Positions 6,907 through 11,893 of a DNA stretch of 11,893 nt are shown here, in pieces. Under the pieces are notes generated by a model. That model worked only from the letters and a program-made list of their open reading frames with translations, was not told the origin of the DNA and did not search any database. The DNA is from an uncultured Dokdonia sp. GTDB lineage: Bacteria; Bacteroidota; Bacteroidia; Flavobacteriales; Flavobacteriaceae. The position numbers and the translations under genes were made by a program. Numbering within the stretch: position 1 is the stretch's first letter; the number at the start of each line of letters is the position of its first letter. The DNA lies in NCBI GenBank assembly GCA_937124495.1, contig CAKZKZ010000752.1, positions 1 to 11,893 of the forward strand. Direction: 5' to 3'.

Positions 6907-6940
6907 CAAAAATAGTGCAATTTCATAAACCTAAATGCAA
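6907..6940 (-). promoter_or_regulatory. Promoter of the small lipoprotein gene
   Basis: On the minus strand TATTTTTG (6914-6907) matches TAnnTTTG perfectly, with TTG at 6940-6938 as a possible -33 element. The spacer of 23 bases is at the long end of the accepted range. The predicted transcript would begin about 8-10 bases before the ATG at 6891, which excludes the upstream TTG (6909) as a start codon. Confidence 0.65.
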
Positions 6941-7036
6941 GTTCTTAAAACTCAAAAAATGGCTTCAAATTTTGTCCTATATATATACCCTCTTTTTAGC
7001 CTTATAAAAACACCTTAAAATATTGCAACTTGGCTA

Positions 7037-7067
7037 TTTGTGTAATCAATAATTAATCGTACTTTTG
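7037..7067 (+). promoter_or_regulatory. Promoter of the rplM-rpsI operon
   Basis: TTTG (7037-7040), a 19-base spacer, then TACTTTTG (7060-7067) gives a complete match to the Bacteroidetes consensus TTTG-N19-TAnnTTTG. Transcription would start near 7073, leaving a leader of about 45 bases before the GTG start of rplM. The leader begins with a small hairpin, CCGT-TTTTAT-ACGG (7072-7085). Confidence 0.85.
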
Positions 7068-7118
7068 CAGACCGTTTTTATACGGGAAAATTGGAATGTT
7101 TAATTTAAATTAATTAGT

Positions 7119-7574
7119 GTGGACACATTAAGTTACAAAACAGTATCTGCAAACAAAGCTACCGCAACAAAGGAGTGGGTTTTGATTGACGCTGACGGAC
7201 AGACGCTAGGTCGTATGTCATCTATCGTAGCTAAGTTTTTACGCGGTAAGTACAAAACTAACTTTACACCTCATGTTGATTGTGGAGATAACGTTGTTGT
7301 TATCAATGCAGAAAAAATCAATTTAACAGGGAGTAAATGGACGGACAAATCATACATCCGTCACACAGGATATCCTGGTGGGCAGCGTAGTCTTACAGCA
7401 ACAGAACTCTTCGATAAAGACCCTACTCGCATCATTGAGAATGCAGTAAAAGGAATGTTACCTAAAAACAAATTAGGTAGTGCTTTATTTCGCAATTTGA
7501 AAGTGTACTCTGGAACAGAGCACGGACAAGAGGCACAAAAGCCTAGAACAATTAATCTTAACGAAATTAAGTAA
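7119..7574 (+). CDS. rplM: 50S ribosomal protein L13
   Basis: A 151-residue protein with strong L13 signatures: EWVLIDADGQTLGRMSSIVA near the N-terminus, LRGKYKTNFTPHVDCGDNVV in the middle, and AVKGMLPKNKLG with LKVYSGTEHGQEAQKP toward the end. L13 is an early-assembling large-subunit protein. The start is GTG at 7119 (MDTLSYKTVSA), which gives the usual flavobacterial N-terminus; no in-frame ATG fits. A minimal ATG-to-stop frame of five codons (7096-7113, MFNLN) precedes it. The gene opens the operon downstream of a consensus promoter, and its stop codon overlaps the rpsI start by one base (TAATG), the usual L13-S9 pairing. Confidence 0.97.
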   Translation: MDTLSYKTVSANKATATKEWVLIDADGQTLGRMSSIVAKFLRGKYKTNFTPHVDCGDNVVVINAEKINLTGSKWTDKSYIRHTGYPGGQRSLTATELFDKDPTRIIENAVKGMLPKNKLGSALFRNLKVYSGTEHGQEAQKPRTINLNEIK

Positions 7575-7960
7575 TGGAAGTAATTCACAAAATCGGCCGT
7601 CGTAAGACCGCTGTAGCACGTGTATATGTTTCTGAAGGAAAAGGAAACATTACTGTGAACAAAAAGGACATGAATGTATACTTCCCTACCGCTACGTTAC
7701 AGTACAAAGTAAACCAGCCATTGGTATTAACCGAAAATGATGGAAACTTTGACATTAAAGTAAACGTATACGGAGGTGGTATTACAGGTCAAGCAGAAGC
7801 TATTCGTCTTGCTCTTTCAAGAGCAATGTGTGAGCTAGATGCAGAGAACCGTACAATCCTTAAACCAGAAGGTTTATTGACAAGAGATCCAAGAATGGTT
7901 GAGCGTAAGAAATTCGGTCAGAAGAAAGCTCGTAAGAAATTCCAGTTCTCTAAGCGTTAA
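7574..7960 (+). CDS. rpsI: 30S ribosomal protein S9
   Basis: A 128-residue protein of normal S9 length. It begins MEVIHKIGRRKTAVARVYV, has VYGGGITGQAEAIRLALSRA in the middle and ends with the basic tail KKARKKFQFSKR, whose C-terminal SKR reaches toward the P-site tRNA in known ribosomes. The ATG overlaps the rplM stop by one base, so the two ribosomal proteins are translationally coupled. No T-tract terminator is seen after the gene; a 159-base spacer with a palindrome leads to rpsB, and read-through into rpsB is likely. Confidence 0.97.
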   Translation: MEVIHKIGRRKTAVARVYVSEGKGNITVNKKDMNVYFPTATLQYKVNQPLVLTENDGNFDIKVNVYGGGITGQAEAIRLALSRAMCELDAENRTILKPEGLLTRDPRMVERKKFGQKKARKKFQFSKR

Positions 7961-8017
7961 TACATCGCGTATTAATCTCAGAATTAAGAAAATTAAAAAT
8001 GTTGTCGTGGCTTGGTT

Positions 8018-8033
8018 CGCTTTCGCGAAAGCG
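8018..8033. repeat. Perfect 16-bp palindrome CGCTTTCGCGAAAGCG, between rpsI and rpsB
   Basis: The copy lies 57 bases after the rpsI stop and 86 bases before the rpsB start, and reads TTCGCTTTCGCGAAAGCGTA on the plus strand. It is inside what appears to be a transcribed spacer of a core ribosomal operon, so it does not behave as an obligatory transcription stop unless rpsB has an unrecognised promoter. Confidence 0.95.
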
Positions 8034-8051
8034 TATAAAGAATCAAGGTTA

Positions 8052-8086
8052 GTTTAGCATCTAAACTTCGATATCGGAGTTGCTAA
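8052..8086 (+). promoter_or_regulatory. Candidate rpsB leader with mutually exclusive hairpins
   Basis: GTTTAG-CAT-CTAAAC (8052-8066) is a perfect 6-bp hairpin, and next to it CTTCGATATCGGAG (8066-8079) can fold back on itself with one G-U pair. Alternatively, TTAGCA (8054-8059) can pair with TGCTAA (8081-8086), which would disrupt the first hairpin. The rpsB start is 33 bases further on. In E. coli S2 represses its own operon through the rpsB leader; a similar role here is inferred only from position. Confidence 0.35.
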
Positions 8087-8119
8087 TTTAAGTCCAACGG
8101 AACGTAAACTATTACAAAA

Positions 8120-8965
8120 ATGGCAAATAACATAGAAGTAAAAGAATTGCTTGATGCAGGTGTACACTTTGGACACCTCACAAGAAGATGGGATCCAAAT
8201 ATGGCACCGTATATCTATATGGAGCGTAATGGTATTCACATCATTAACTTATACAAAACAGTTGCTAAAATTGAAGAGTCTTCAGAAGCTCTTAAAAAAA
8301 TAGCAGCTTCAGGTAGAAAAATACTTTTCGTAGCTACCAAAAAACAAGCTAAAGATATCGTATCAGCAAAAGCTGCAAACGCAAACATGCCTTACATCAC
8401 AGAAAGATGGCCTGGTGGAATGCTTACCAACTTTGTTACGATTAGAAAAGCGATTAAAAAAATGCAAACTATCGACCGCATGAAGGCTGATGGACGTTTT
8501 GATACGCTTTCTAAGAAAGAAAAACTACAAATGAATCGTCTTCGTGAGAAGCTTGACAAAAACTTAGGATCTATTGCAGATATGACACGTCTTCCAGGCG
8601 CATTATTTGTTGTAGATATTAAGCGTGAGCACATTGCGATTAAAGAAGCACAAAAATTAAATATTCCAATATTTGCGATGGTAGATACCAACTCTGACCC
8701 ACGTCAAGTTGATTATCTTATACCATCTAATGATGATGCTTCAAAATCTATCGATAAGATTGTAGGATATGTATCTGATGCTATTATAGAAGGTCTTGCA
8801 GAACGCAAAGCTGGAAAAGATGCTCAAGCAGAAGGAAAAGATGCTCCTAAAGCAAAAGCAGCAACAAAAGCGGCTCCTGCACCAGTAGAAAAAGCGGCTC
8901 CTGCACCAGTAGAAAAGGCTGAACCAGCAAAAGTAGAAGCTGCAGCAAGCGACGAAGAAGAGTAA
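8120..8965 (+). CDS. rpsB: 30S ribosomal protein S2 with repetitive C-terminal extension
   Basis: A 281-residue protein. Residues 1-230 are a standard S2: MANNIEVKELLDAGVHFGH at the start, RRWDPNMAPYIYMERNGIHI, the coiled-coil region (KKEKLQMNRLREKLDKNLG), LPGALFVVDIKREHIA and AMVDTNSDPRQVDYLIPSND. Beyond about residue 232 it carries a 50-residue low-complexity tail rich in Ala, Lys, Pro and Glu, with KAAPAPVE repeated twice exactly and a third time as KAEPAKVE, ending in DEEE. Typical bacterial S2 ends near 225-245 residues, so the tail is an extension, as in several Bacteroidetes. It probably lies on the solvent side of the small subunit. rpsB is followed by a hairpin terminator before tsf, unlike a simple rpsB-tsf operon. 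Confidence 0.97.
   Translation: MANNIEVKELLDAGVHFGHLTRRWDPNMAPYIYMERNGIHIINLYKTVAKIEESSEALKKIAASGRKILFVATKKQAKDIVSAKAANANMPYITERWPGGMLTNFVTIRKAIKKMQTIDRMKADGRFDTLSKKEKLQMNRLREKLDKNLGSIADMTRLPGALFVVDIKREHIAIKEAQKLNIPIFAMVDTNSDPRQVDYLIPSNDDASKSIDKIVGYVSDAIIEGLAERKAGKDAQAEGKDAPKAKAATKAAPAPVEKAAPAPVEKAEPAKVEAAASDEEE
8866..8913 (+). repeat. Exact 24-bp tandem duplication in rpsB
   Basis: Two identical 24-base units (8866-8889 and 8890-8913) encode the KAAPAPVE repeats of the S2 tail. A third, diverged unit follows (8914 to about 8937). Identity at the nucleotide level shows recent duplication by slippage or recombination. Confidence 0.9.
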
Positions 8966-8984
8966 ATAACATTTTCACAATATA

Positions 8985-9035
8985 AAAAAGTCGTTTAGTT
9001 CCTTTCTTTGCAGAAAATAAACTGAACGACTTTTT
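8985..9035 (+). terminator. Hairpin terminator or attenuator between rpsB and tsf
   Basis: AAAAAGTCGTTTAGTT (8985-9000) pairs with AACTGAACGACTTTTT (9020-9035) over 16 positions with one G-U pair, and the right arm ends in five T. The loop is 19 bases and contains TTTCTTTG (9003-9010), a near match to TAnnTTTG. It could therefore stop transcription from rpsB while the loop holds the -7 element of a tsf promoter; the promoter part is speculative. Confidence 0.7.
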
Positions 9036-9056
9036 AATTTTAAATACTTAAACAAA

Positions 9057-10022
9057 ATGGCAAAAATTACAGCCGCAGAAGTAAACAAGCTTAGAAAATC
9101 TACCGGAGCCGGTATGATGGATTGTAAAAAAGCATTAGTAGAAGCAGAAGGTGATTTTGACAAAGCAATCACTATCCTTCGTAAGAAAGGACAGAAAATT
9201 GCTGAAAAAAGAGCTGACAGAGATTCTAGTGAAGGTGCTGTTGTTGCAAAAATCAATGATGACAATACTAGAGGTATTGTTGTATCACTTAACTGTGAGA
9301 CTGATTTTGTTGCAAAAAATGATTCTTTTGTAGTGATGGCTCGCCAAATGGCAGATATCGCTTTAGGAACAAACTCTAAAGAAGAATTTCTTGCTGCAGA
9401 TTTTGAAGGAATGACTGTAGCCGAAAAACTTATCGAACAAACAGGTGTTATCGGTGAGAAAATCGAAATCGGTGGTTTCGAAACACTAGAAGCTCCTTTT
9501 GTAGGTTCTTATGTACACGGTAATAAAATTGGAGCTTTAGTAGGTTTATCTGCTGCTATCGACACCTCTGCAGAAGTTGCTAAAGCTGTATCTATGCAAG
9601 TAGCATCTATGGGAGCTACTACATTATCTTATAAAGATTTTGATCCTGCTTATGTTGCATCTGAAACAGAAGCAAGAATTGCTGTGATAGAAAAAGATAA
9701 TATCGAATTAGGTCGTTTAGGTAAAACACTTAAAAATGTACCTGAATATATCTCTATGTCTCAGTTAACTACTGAAGTACTTGCAAAGGCAGAAAACGAC
9801 ATCAAAGCTCAATTACAAGCTGAAGGGAAGCCAGAGAAAATCTGGGATAAAATCGTTCCTGGAAAATTAGAGCGTTTTATCGCAGATAACACAACACTTG
9901 ATCATGAACAATGTCTTCTTGACCAACGTTTTATTATGGACGATAGTGTTTCTGTTGCAGACTATGTAACAAGCAAAGGAGATTTAAGCGTTGCAGGATT
10001 CAAAAGAGTTACTTTAGGATAA
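9057..10022 (+). CDS. tsf: Translation elongation factor Ts
   Basis: A 321-residue EF-Ts, the guanine-nucleotide exchange factor for EF-Tu in the cytoplasm. The N-terminal UBA-like domain reads VNKLRKSTGAGMMDCKKAL (residues 9-27) with the usual GAGMMDCKKAL core. The conserved TDFVAKN motif (82-88), whose Asp and Phe displace Mg2+ and nucleotide from EF-Tu, is intact. A dimerisation-like insert and the C-terminal module with LLDQRFIMDDSVSVADYV follow. The ATG at 9057 is the only sensible start. tsf follows rpsB as in most bacteria but is separated from it by a hairpin, and it ends at a strong terminator. Confidence 0.97.
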   Translation: MAKITAAEVNKLRKSTGAGMMDCKKALVEAEGDFDKAITILRKKGQKIAEKRADRDSSEGAVVAKINDDNTRGIVVSLNCETDFVAKNDSFVVMARQMADIALGTNSKEEFLAADFEGMTVAEKLIEQTGVIGEKIEIGGFETLEAPFVGSYVHGNKIGALVGLSAAIDTSAEVAKAVSMQVASMGATTLSYKDFDPAYVASETEARIAVIEKDNIELGRLGKTLKNVPEYISMSQLTTEVLAKAENDIKAQLQAEGKPEKIWDKIVPGKLERFIADNTTLDHEQCLLDQRFIMDDSVSVADYVTSKGDLSVAGFKRVTLG

Positions 10023-10044
10023 GGCAAGTTTTAAATATCAATAC

Positions 10045-10078
10045 AAAAAATGCGCTCTATTTCTAGAGCGCATTTTTT
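10045..10078. terminator. Bidirectional intrinsic terminator after tsf
   Basis: AAAAAATGCGCTCTA (10045-10059) and TAGAGCGCATTTTTT (10064-10078) form a perfect 15-bp stem with a TTTC loop. A-tract and T-tract on the two sides allow termination of both tsf and the convergent lipoprotein gene. Confidence 0.95.
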
Positions 10079-10102
10079 ATATGTATATACTGGCTAATTA
10101 TT

Positions 10103-10819
10103 TTAATTTGCTCTCTCTATAACAAGATTTCCTACTGGCTCAGTAAGTAGGTTGCCGTTTCCAAAAGGAGTTTCATCATATAAGCTAATAGCTGCATTTT
10201 CTTCACCATCATTCGCCTCATATGTATTCCCAAGAATCACACCCGCATCATAAGGACGCAACTCTATACTCTCCATGTCTACCAATGTTTCTCCATCGAC
10301 TATATTAAAAGAACTTACCCCTAAAAACCAATCTGGACTAGGATTTAATTTCGCTAAAAAAGTAATTCTAGTACGTGTTGGAGTTACAGAAACAGATGTA
10401 TTTACTGTACTTTGAGAACCCGTTGTTCCTGCTGTTACAATACTAAACATCCCATCTCCTTCTTCACCTAAAGAAGTACTTAAAAAAGAAGAAAGTCCAT
10501 CTACATCACCAGACTCTGCATATAATGCCATTCCTTCGGATGCTAATTGCCCTACAGCATATATAGATAACTCTGGAGCATGCGCTATCGCAACAATAGT
10601 TCCAAAAGAAGCATTTGCAGGATAATCTGTAGGGTTATTTTCTTCTGTAAAATTTGTAGTAAATGTTAAATCATAGGTAGCAGTCGCTTCTGGCAAACCT
10701 GGTCCTGGTGTTGGCCCTCCATCTGGCCCTCCATCATCATCACTTCCACAGCTAACAAAAAGAGATAAAACAATAAGGTAGCTTAGTTTAAATAATTTGT
10801 TCATAATTGATGTATTCAT
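10103..10819 (-). CDS. Spondin-N domain lipoprotein
   Basis: A 238-residue protein from ATG at 10819. The signal peptide MNTSIMNKLFKLSYLIVLSL leads to the lipobox FVSC with lipidated Cys24. GSDDDGG and a Gly/Pro linker (about 25-40) tether the domain away from the membrane. The mature domain starts ATATYDLTFTTNFTEENNP and has the spondin-N hallmarks HAPELSIYAVGQLASEGMA and SPDWFLGVSSFN, the latter close to the SPDWFVGV motif of F-spondin. In animals this domain is an extracellular matrix adhesion module with a C2-like beta sandwich; bacterial versions are probably surface-exposed, function unknown. The frame extends to a GTG at 10867, but that adds a Cys-rich segment unlike a signal peptide. 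A second ATG (10804, 233 residues) is equally plausible. The gene sits antisense between tsf and pyrH and ends at their shared terminator. Confidence 0.85.
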   Translation of the reverse strand: MNTSIMNKLFKLSYLIVLSLFVSCGSDDDGGPDGGPTPGPGLPEATATYDLTFTTNFTEENNPTDYPANASFGTIVAIAHAPELSIYAVGQLASEGMALYAESGDVDGLSSFLSTSLGEEGDGMFSIVTAGTTGSQSTVNTSVSVTPTRTRITFLAKLNPSPDWFLGVSSFNIVDGETLVDMESIELRPYDAGVILGNTYEANDGEENAAISLYDETPFGNGNLLTEPVGNLVIERAN

Positions 10820-10908
10820 TTTTGATTTTAATAAATATTTTGGAAAACAATATGTGCATAGCAACACATATATATTTATGATATAAATATAATAAACTTG
10901 TCACTCTC

Positions 10909-10916
10909 CAAAGGTA
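10909..10916 (-). promoter_or_regulatory. Candidate -7 element of the spondin lipoprotein gene
   Basis: On the minus strand TACCTTTG matches TAnnTTTG fully. It lies about 90 bases before the ATG at 10819, giving a fairly long AT-rich leader. The -33 region is weak (TATG near 10938-10935) and overlaps an 8-bp inverted repeat at 10924-10954. Confidence 0.5.
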
Positions 10917-10923
10917 AGAGTTT

Positions 10924-10954
10924 ATAATAGTTTACATAAAATAGACACTATTAT
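10924..10954. promoter_or_regulatory. AT-rich inverted repeat over the spondin-gene -33 region
   Basis: ATAATAGT (10924-10931) and ACTATTAT (10947-10954) form an 8-bp inverted repeat with a 15-base spacer. Its position just upstream of the TACCTTTG element would suit a regulator site, but AT-rich repeats of this size arise by chance fairly often. Confidence 0.25.
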
Positions 10955-10969
10955 TGAATAAAATAGCAT

Positions 10970-10988
10970 CCTTACCCTTTTTGTAAGG
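10970..10988. other. Small dyad in the pyrH upstream region
   Basis: CCTTAC-CCTTTTT-GTAAGG is a 6-bp inverted repeat with a 7-base loop, about 70 bases before the pyrH -7 element. No T-tract follows on either strand, so it is not a terminator. It may be an operator or chance. Confidence 0.25.
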
Positions 10989-11056
10989 CAAAACACAGTA
11001 TCATTATTACATCAATCTTGCTTAAAAGAATTTCTTTAAAAAAGTAGCATAAACAT

Positions 11057-11064
11057 TATATTTG
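11057..11064 (+). promoter_or_regulatory. -7 promoter element of pyrH
   Basis: TATATTTG matches TAnnTTTG perfectly, 18 bases before the ATG at 11083. TTTA at 11035-11038 is a weak -33 candidate at 18-base spacing. The TTG at its end is in frame with pyrH but lies upstream of the transcript start, so it is not a start codon. Confidence 0.7.
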
Positions 11065-11082
11065 CATAATCTTTTTCAACCT

Positions 11083-11790
11083 ATGACATACAAAAGAATA
11101 TTACTTAAGTTATCTGGCGAATCTTTAATGGGCGATCGTCAATACGGTATAGACCCTAAACGCCTATCTGAATATGCAGCAGACATTAAAGGTGTTATAG
11201 CCACAGGTGTTCAAGTTGCTATTGTAATAGGAGGTGGAAACATTTTTAGAGGAGTTGCTGGAGCAAGCAAAGGAATGGATCGTGTACAAAGCGATCACAT
11301 GGGAATGCTTGCTACTGTAATAAACGGACTTGCACTACAAGACGCTCTAGAAGATGCTGACATCCCTACACGACTTCAATCAGCGATAAAAATAAATGAA
11401 GTAGCTGAACCCTTCATAAGAAGAAAAGCAATGCGCCATTTAGAAAAAGGACGTGTTGTTATTTTTGGAGGAGGAACAGGAAATCCATACTTCACTACAG
11501 ACTCTGCAGCCGTTTTACGAGCTATAGAAATAGAAGCAGATGTGATCCTTAAAGGAACACGTGTTGATGGAATTTACAATTCTGATCCTGAAAAAAATAG
11601 CGATGCTATTAAGTATGATCATATTTCTTTTGACGATGTATTACGTAAAGGATTGAAAGTAATGGATACTACTGCATTTACGCTAAGTCAAGAAAACGAA
11701 CTTCCTATCATTGTTTTTGATATGAACAAACCAGGTAACTTATTAAAAGTGGTTACTGGAGAACAAATAGGGACTACAGTAAACCTATAA
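11083..11790 (+). CDS. pyrH: UMP kinase
   Basis: A 235-residue bacterial-type uridylate kinase of normal length; it phosphorylates UMP to UDP with ATP as a hexamer in pyrimidine nucleotide synthesis. Amino-acid-kinase-fold motifs are present: LLKLSGESL (residues 7-15), the glycine loop VIGGGNIFRG (48-57), DHMGMLATVINGLALQDAL (71-89) and the nucleotide site GGGTGNPYFTTDSAA (129-143) followed by LKGTRVDGIYNSDP. The ATG at 11083 gives the usual MTYKRILLKLSGE start. An in-frame TTG at 11062 belongs to the promoter. Its own promoter separates it from tsf, and frr follows 51 bases later. Confidence 0.96.
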   Translation: MTYKRILLKLSGESLMGDRQYGIDPKRLSEYAADIKGVIATGVQVAIVIGGGNIFRGVAGASKGMDRVQSDHMGMLATVINGLALQDALEDADIPTRLQSAIKINEVAEPFIRRKAMRHLEKGRVVIFGGGTGNPYFTTDSAAVLRAIEIEADVILKGTRVDGIYNSDPEKNSDAIKYDHISFDDVLRKGLKVMDTTAFTLSQENELPIIVFDMNKPGNLLKVVTGEQIGTTVNL

Positions 11791-11841
11791 ATTAGTATAT
11801 GGCGCATTTTTTGTTAAATTGCCTTTAAAATATATTTTATT

Positions 11842-11893
11842 ATGAATGAAGAAATTCAATTTATACTAGATAGTGCTAAAGAATCTATGGAAA
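11842..11893 (+). CDS. frr: Ribosome recycling factor, N-terminal fragment (cut by window edge)
   Basis: From ATG at 11842 the frame encodes MNEEIQFILDSAKESME before the window ends. This matches the start of flavobacterial ribosome recycling factor, the protein that with EF-G splits post-termination ribosomes. Its place directly after pyrH is the conserved bacterial order. There is no convincing separate promoter in the 51-base gap, so co-transcription with pyrH is likely. Confidence 0.85.
   Translation, partial: MNEEIQFILDSAKESME

Noticed and set aside
2190..8033. Palindromes as a CRISPR array
   Set aside because: Repeats are 16 bp, irregularly spaced by 0.1-2.8 kb, one is inside a gene, and no cas genes are nearby.
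9151..9333. A 60-codon frame inside tsf in another reading frame
   Set aside because: It lies wholly within conserved EF-Ts sequence and its product is a low-complexity shadow.
10820..10867. N-terminal extension of the spondin lipoprotein to GTG at 10867
   Set aside because: The extra 16 residues include two Cys and a charged segment ahead of the signal peptide, which does not fit a lipoprotein signal sequence; ATG starts at 10819 or 10804 fit better.
11831..11838. TATATTTT as a separate frr promoter
   Set aside because: It ends 3 bases before the frr ATG, so transcription would begin at or after the start codon.

Overview
The window is AT-rich DNA of a Bacteroidetes member, most likely a marine member of the Flavobacteriaceae. 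Support comes from promoters of the TAnnTTTG (-7) type with almost no Shine-Dalgarno sites, the order rplM-rpsI-rpsB-tsf-pyrH-frr, a DUF5916 outer-membrane protein, a spondin-N lipoprotein, and a recurrent TTCGCTTTCGCGAAAGCG palindrome that I associate from memory with Dokdonia/Leeuwenhoekiella-like genomes. The genus is an inference.

Left part (1-3359). A secreted protein gene, cut by the window edge, reads leftward. Diverging from it is a two-gene operon: an ECF sigma factor and, overlapping its stop codon, a single-pass membrane protein with a C-terminal TPR-like domain. The second protein is the likely anti-sigma or signal-sensing partner. A 391-base gene-free stretch follows, with one degenerate and one perfect palindrome and a 17-bp operator-like dyad. 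Then comes a TerC-family membrane protein, whose stop codon is followed within 6 bases by another palindrome and then by a bidirectional terminator.

Middle part (3504-6891, minus strand). A 901-residue DUF5916 protein (CBM9-like domain plus predicted outer-membrane barrel) and a small lipoprotein gene lie in the same orientation. The palindrome occurs inside the DUF5916 gene, in frame, where it encodes the end of the signal peptide (AFAKA).

Right part (7037-11893). This is a translation cluster. rplM and rpsI overlap by one base and start from a textbook TTTG-N19-TAnnTTTG promoter. rpsB follows a 159-base spacer with a palindrome and possible alternative leader hairpins, and encodes S2 with a repetitive charged/Ala-Pro tail. 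A hairpin terminator separates rpsB from tsf, and another strong bidirectional terminator ends tsf. A spondin-domain lipoprotein gene sits antisense between tsf and pyrH. pyrH has its own promoter, and frr begins at the right edge.

The most unusual signal is the palindrome family: four perfect 16-bp copies and one decayed copy in 11.9 kb. Three copies and the decayed one lie in intergenic DNA shortly downstream of genes; one is used as signal-peptide coding sequence. The TT flank on one side is co-oriented with local transcription in every copy. A second practical point is that the TTG inside the TAnnTTTG promoter element creates false upstream start codons for two genes here (the lipoprotein at 6891 and pyrH).
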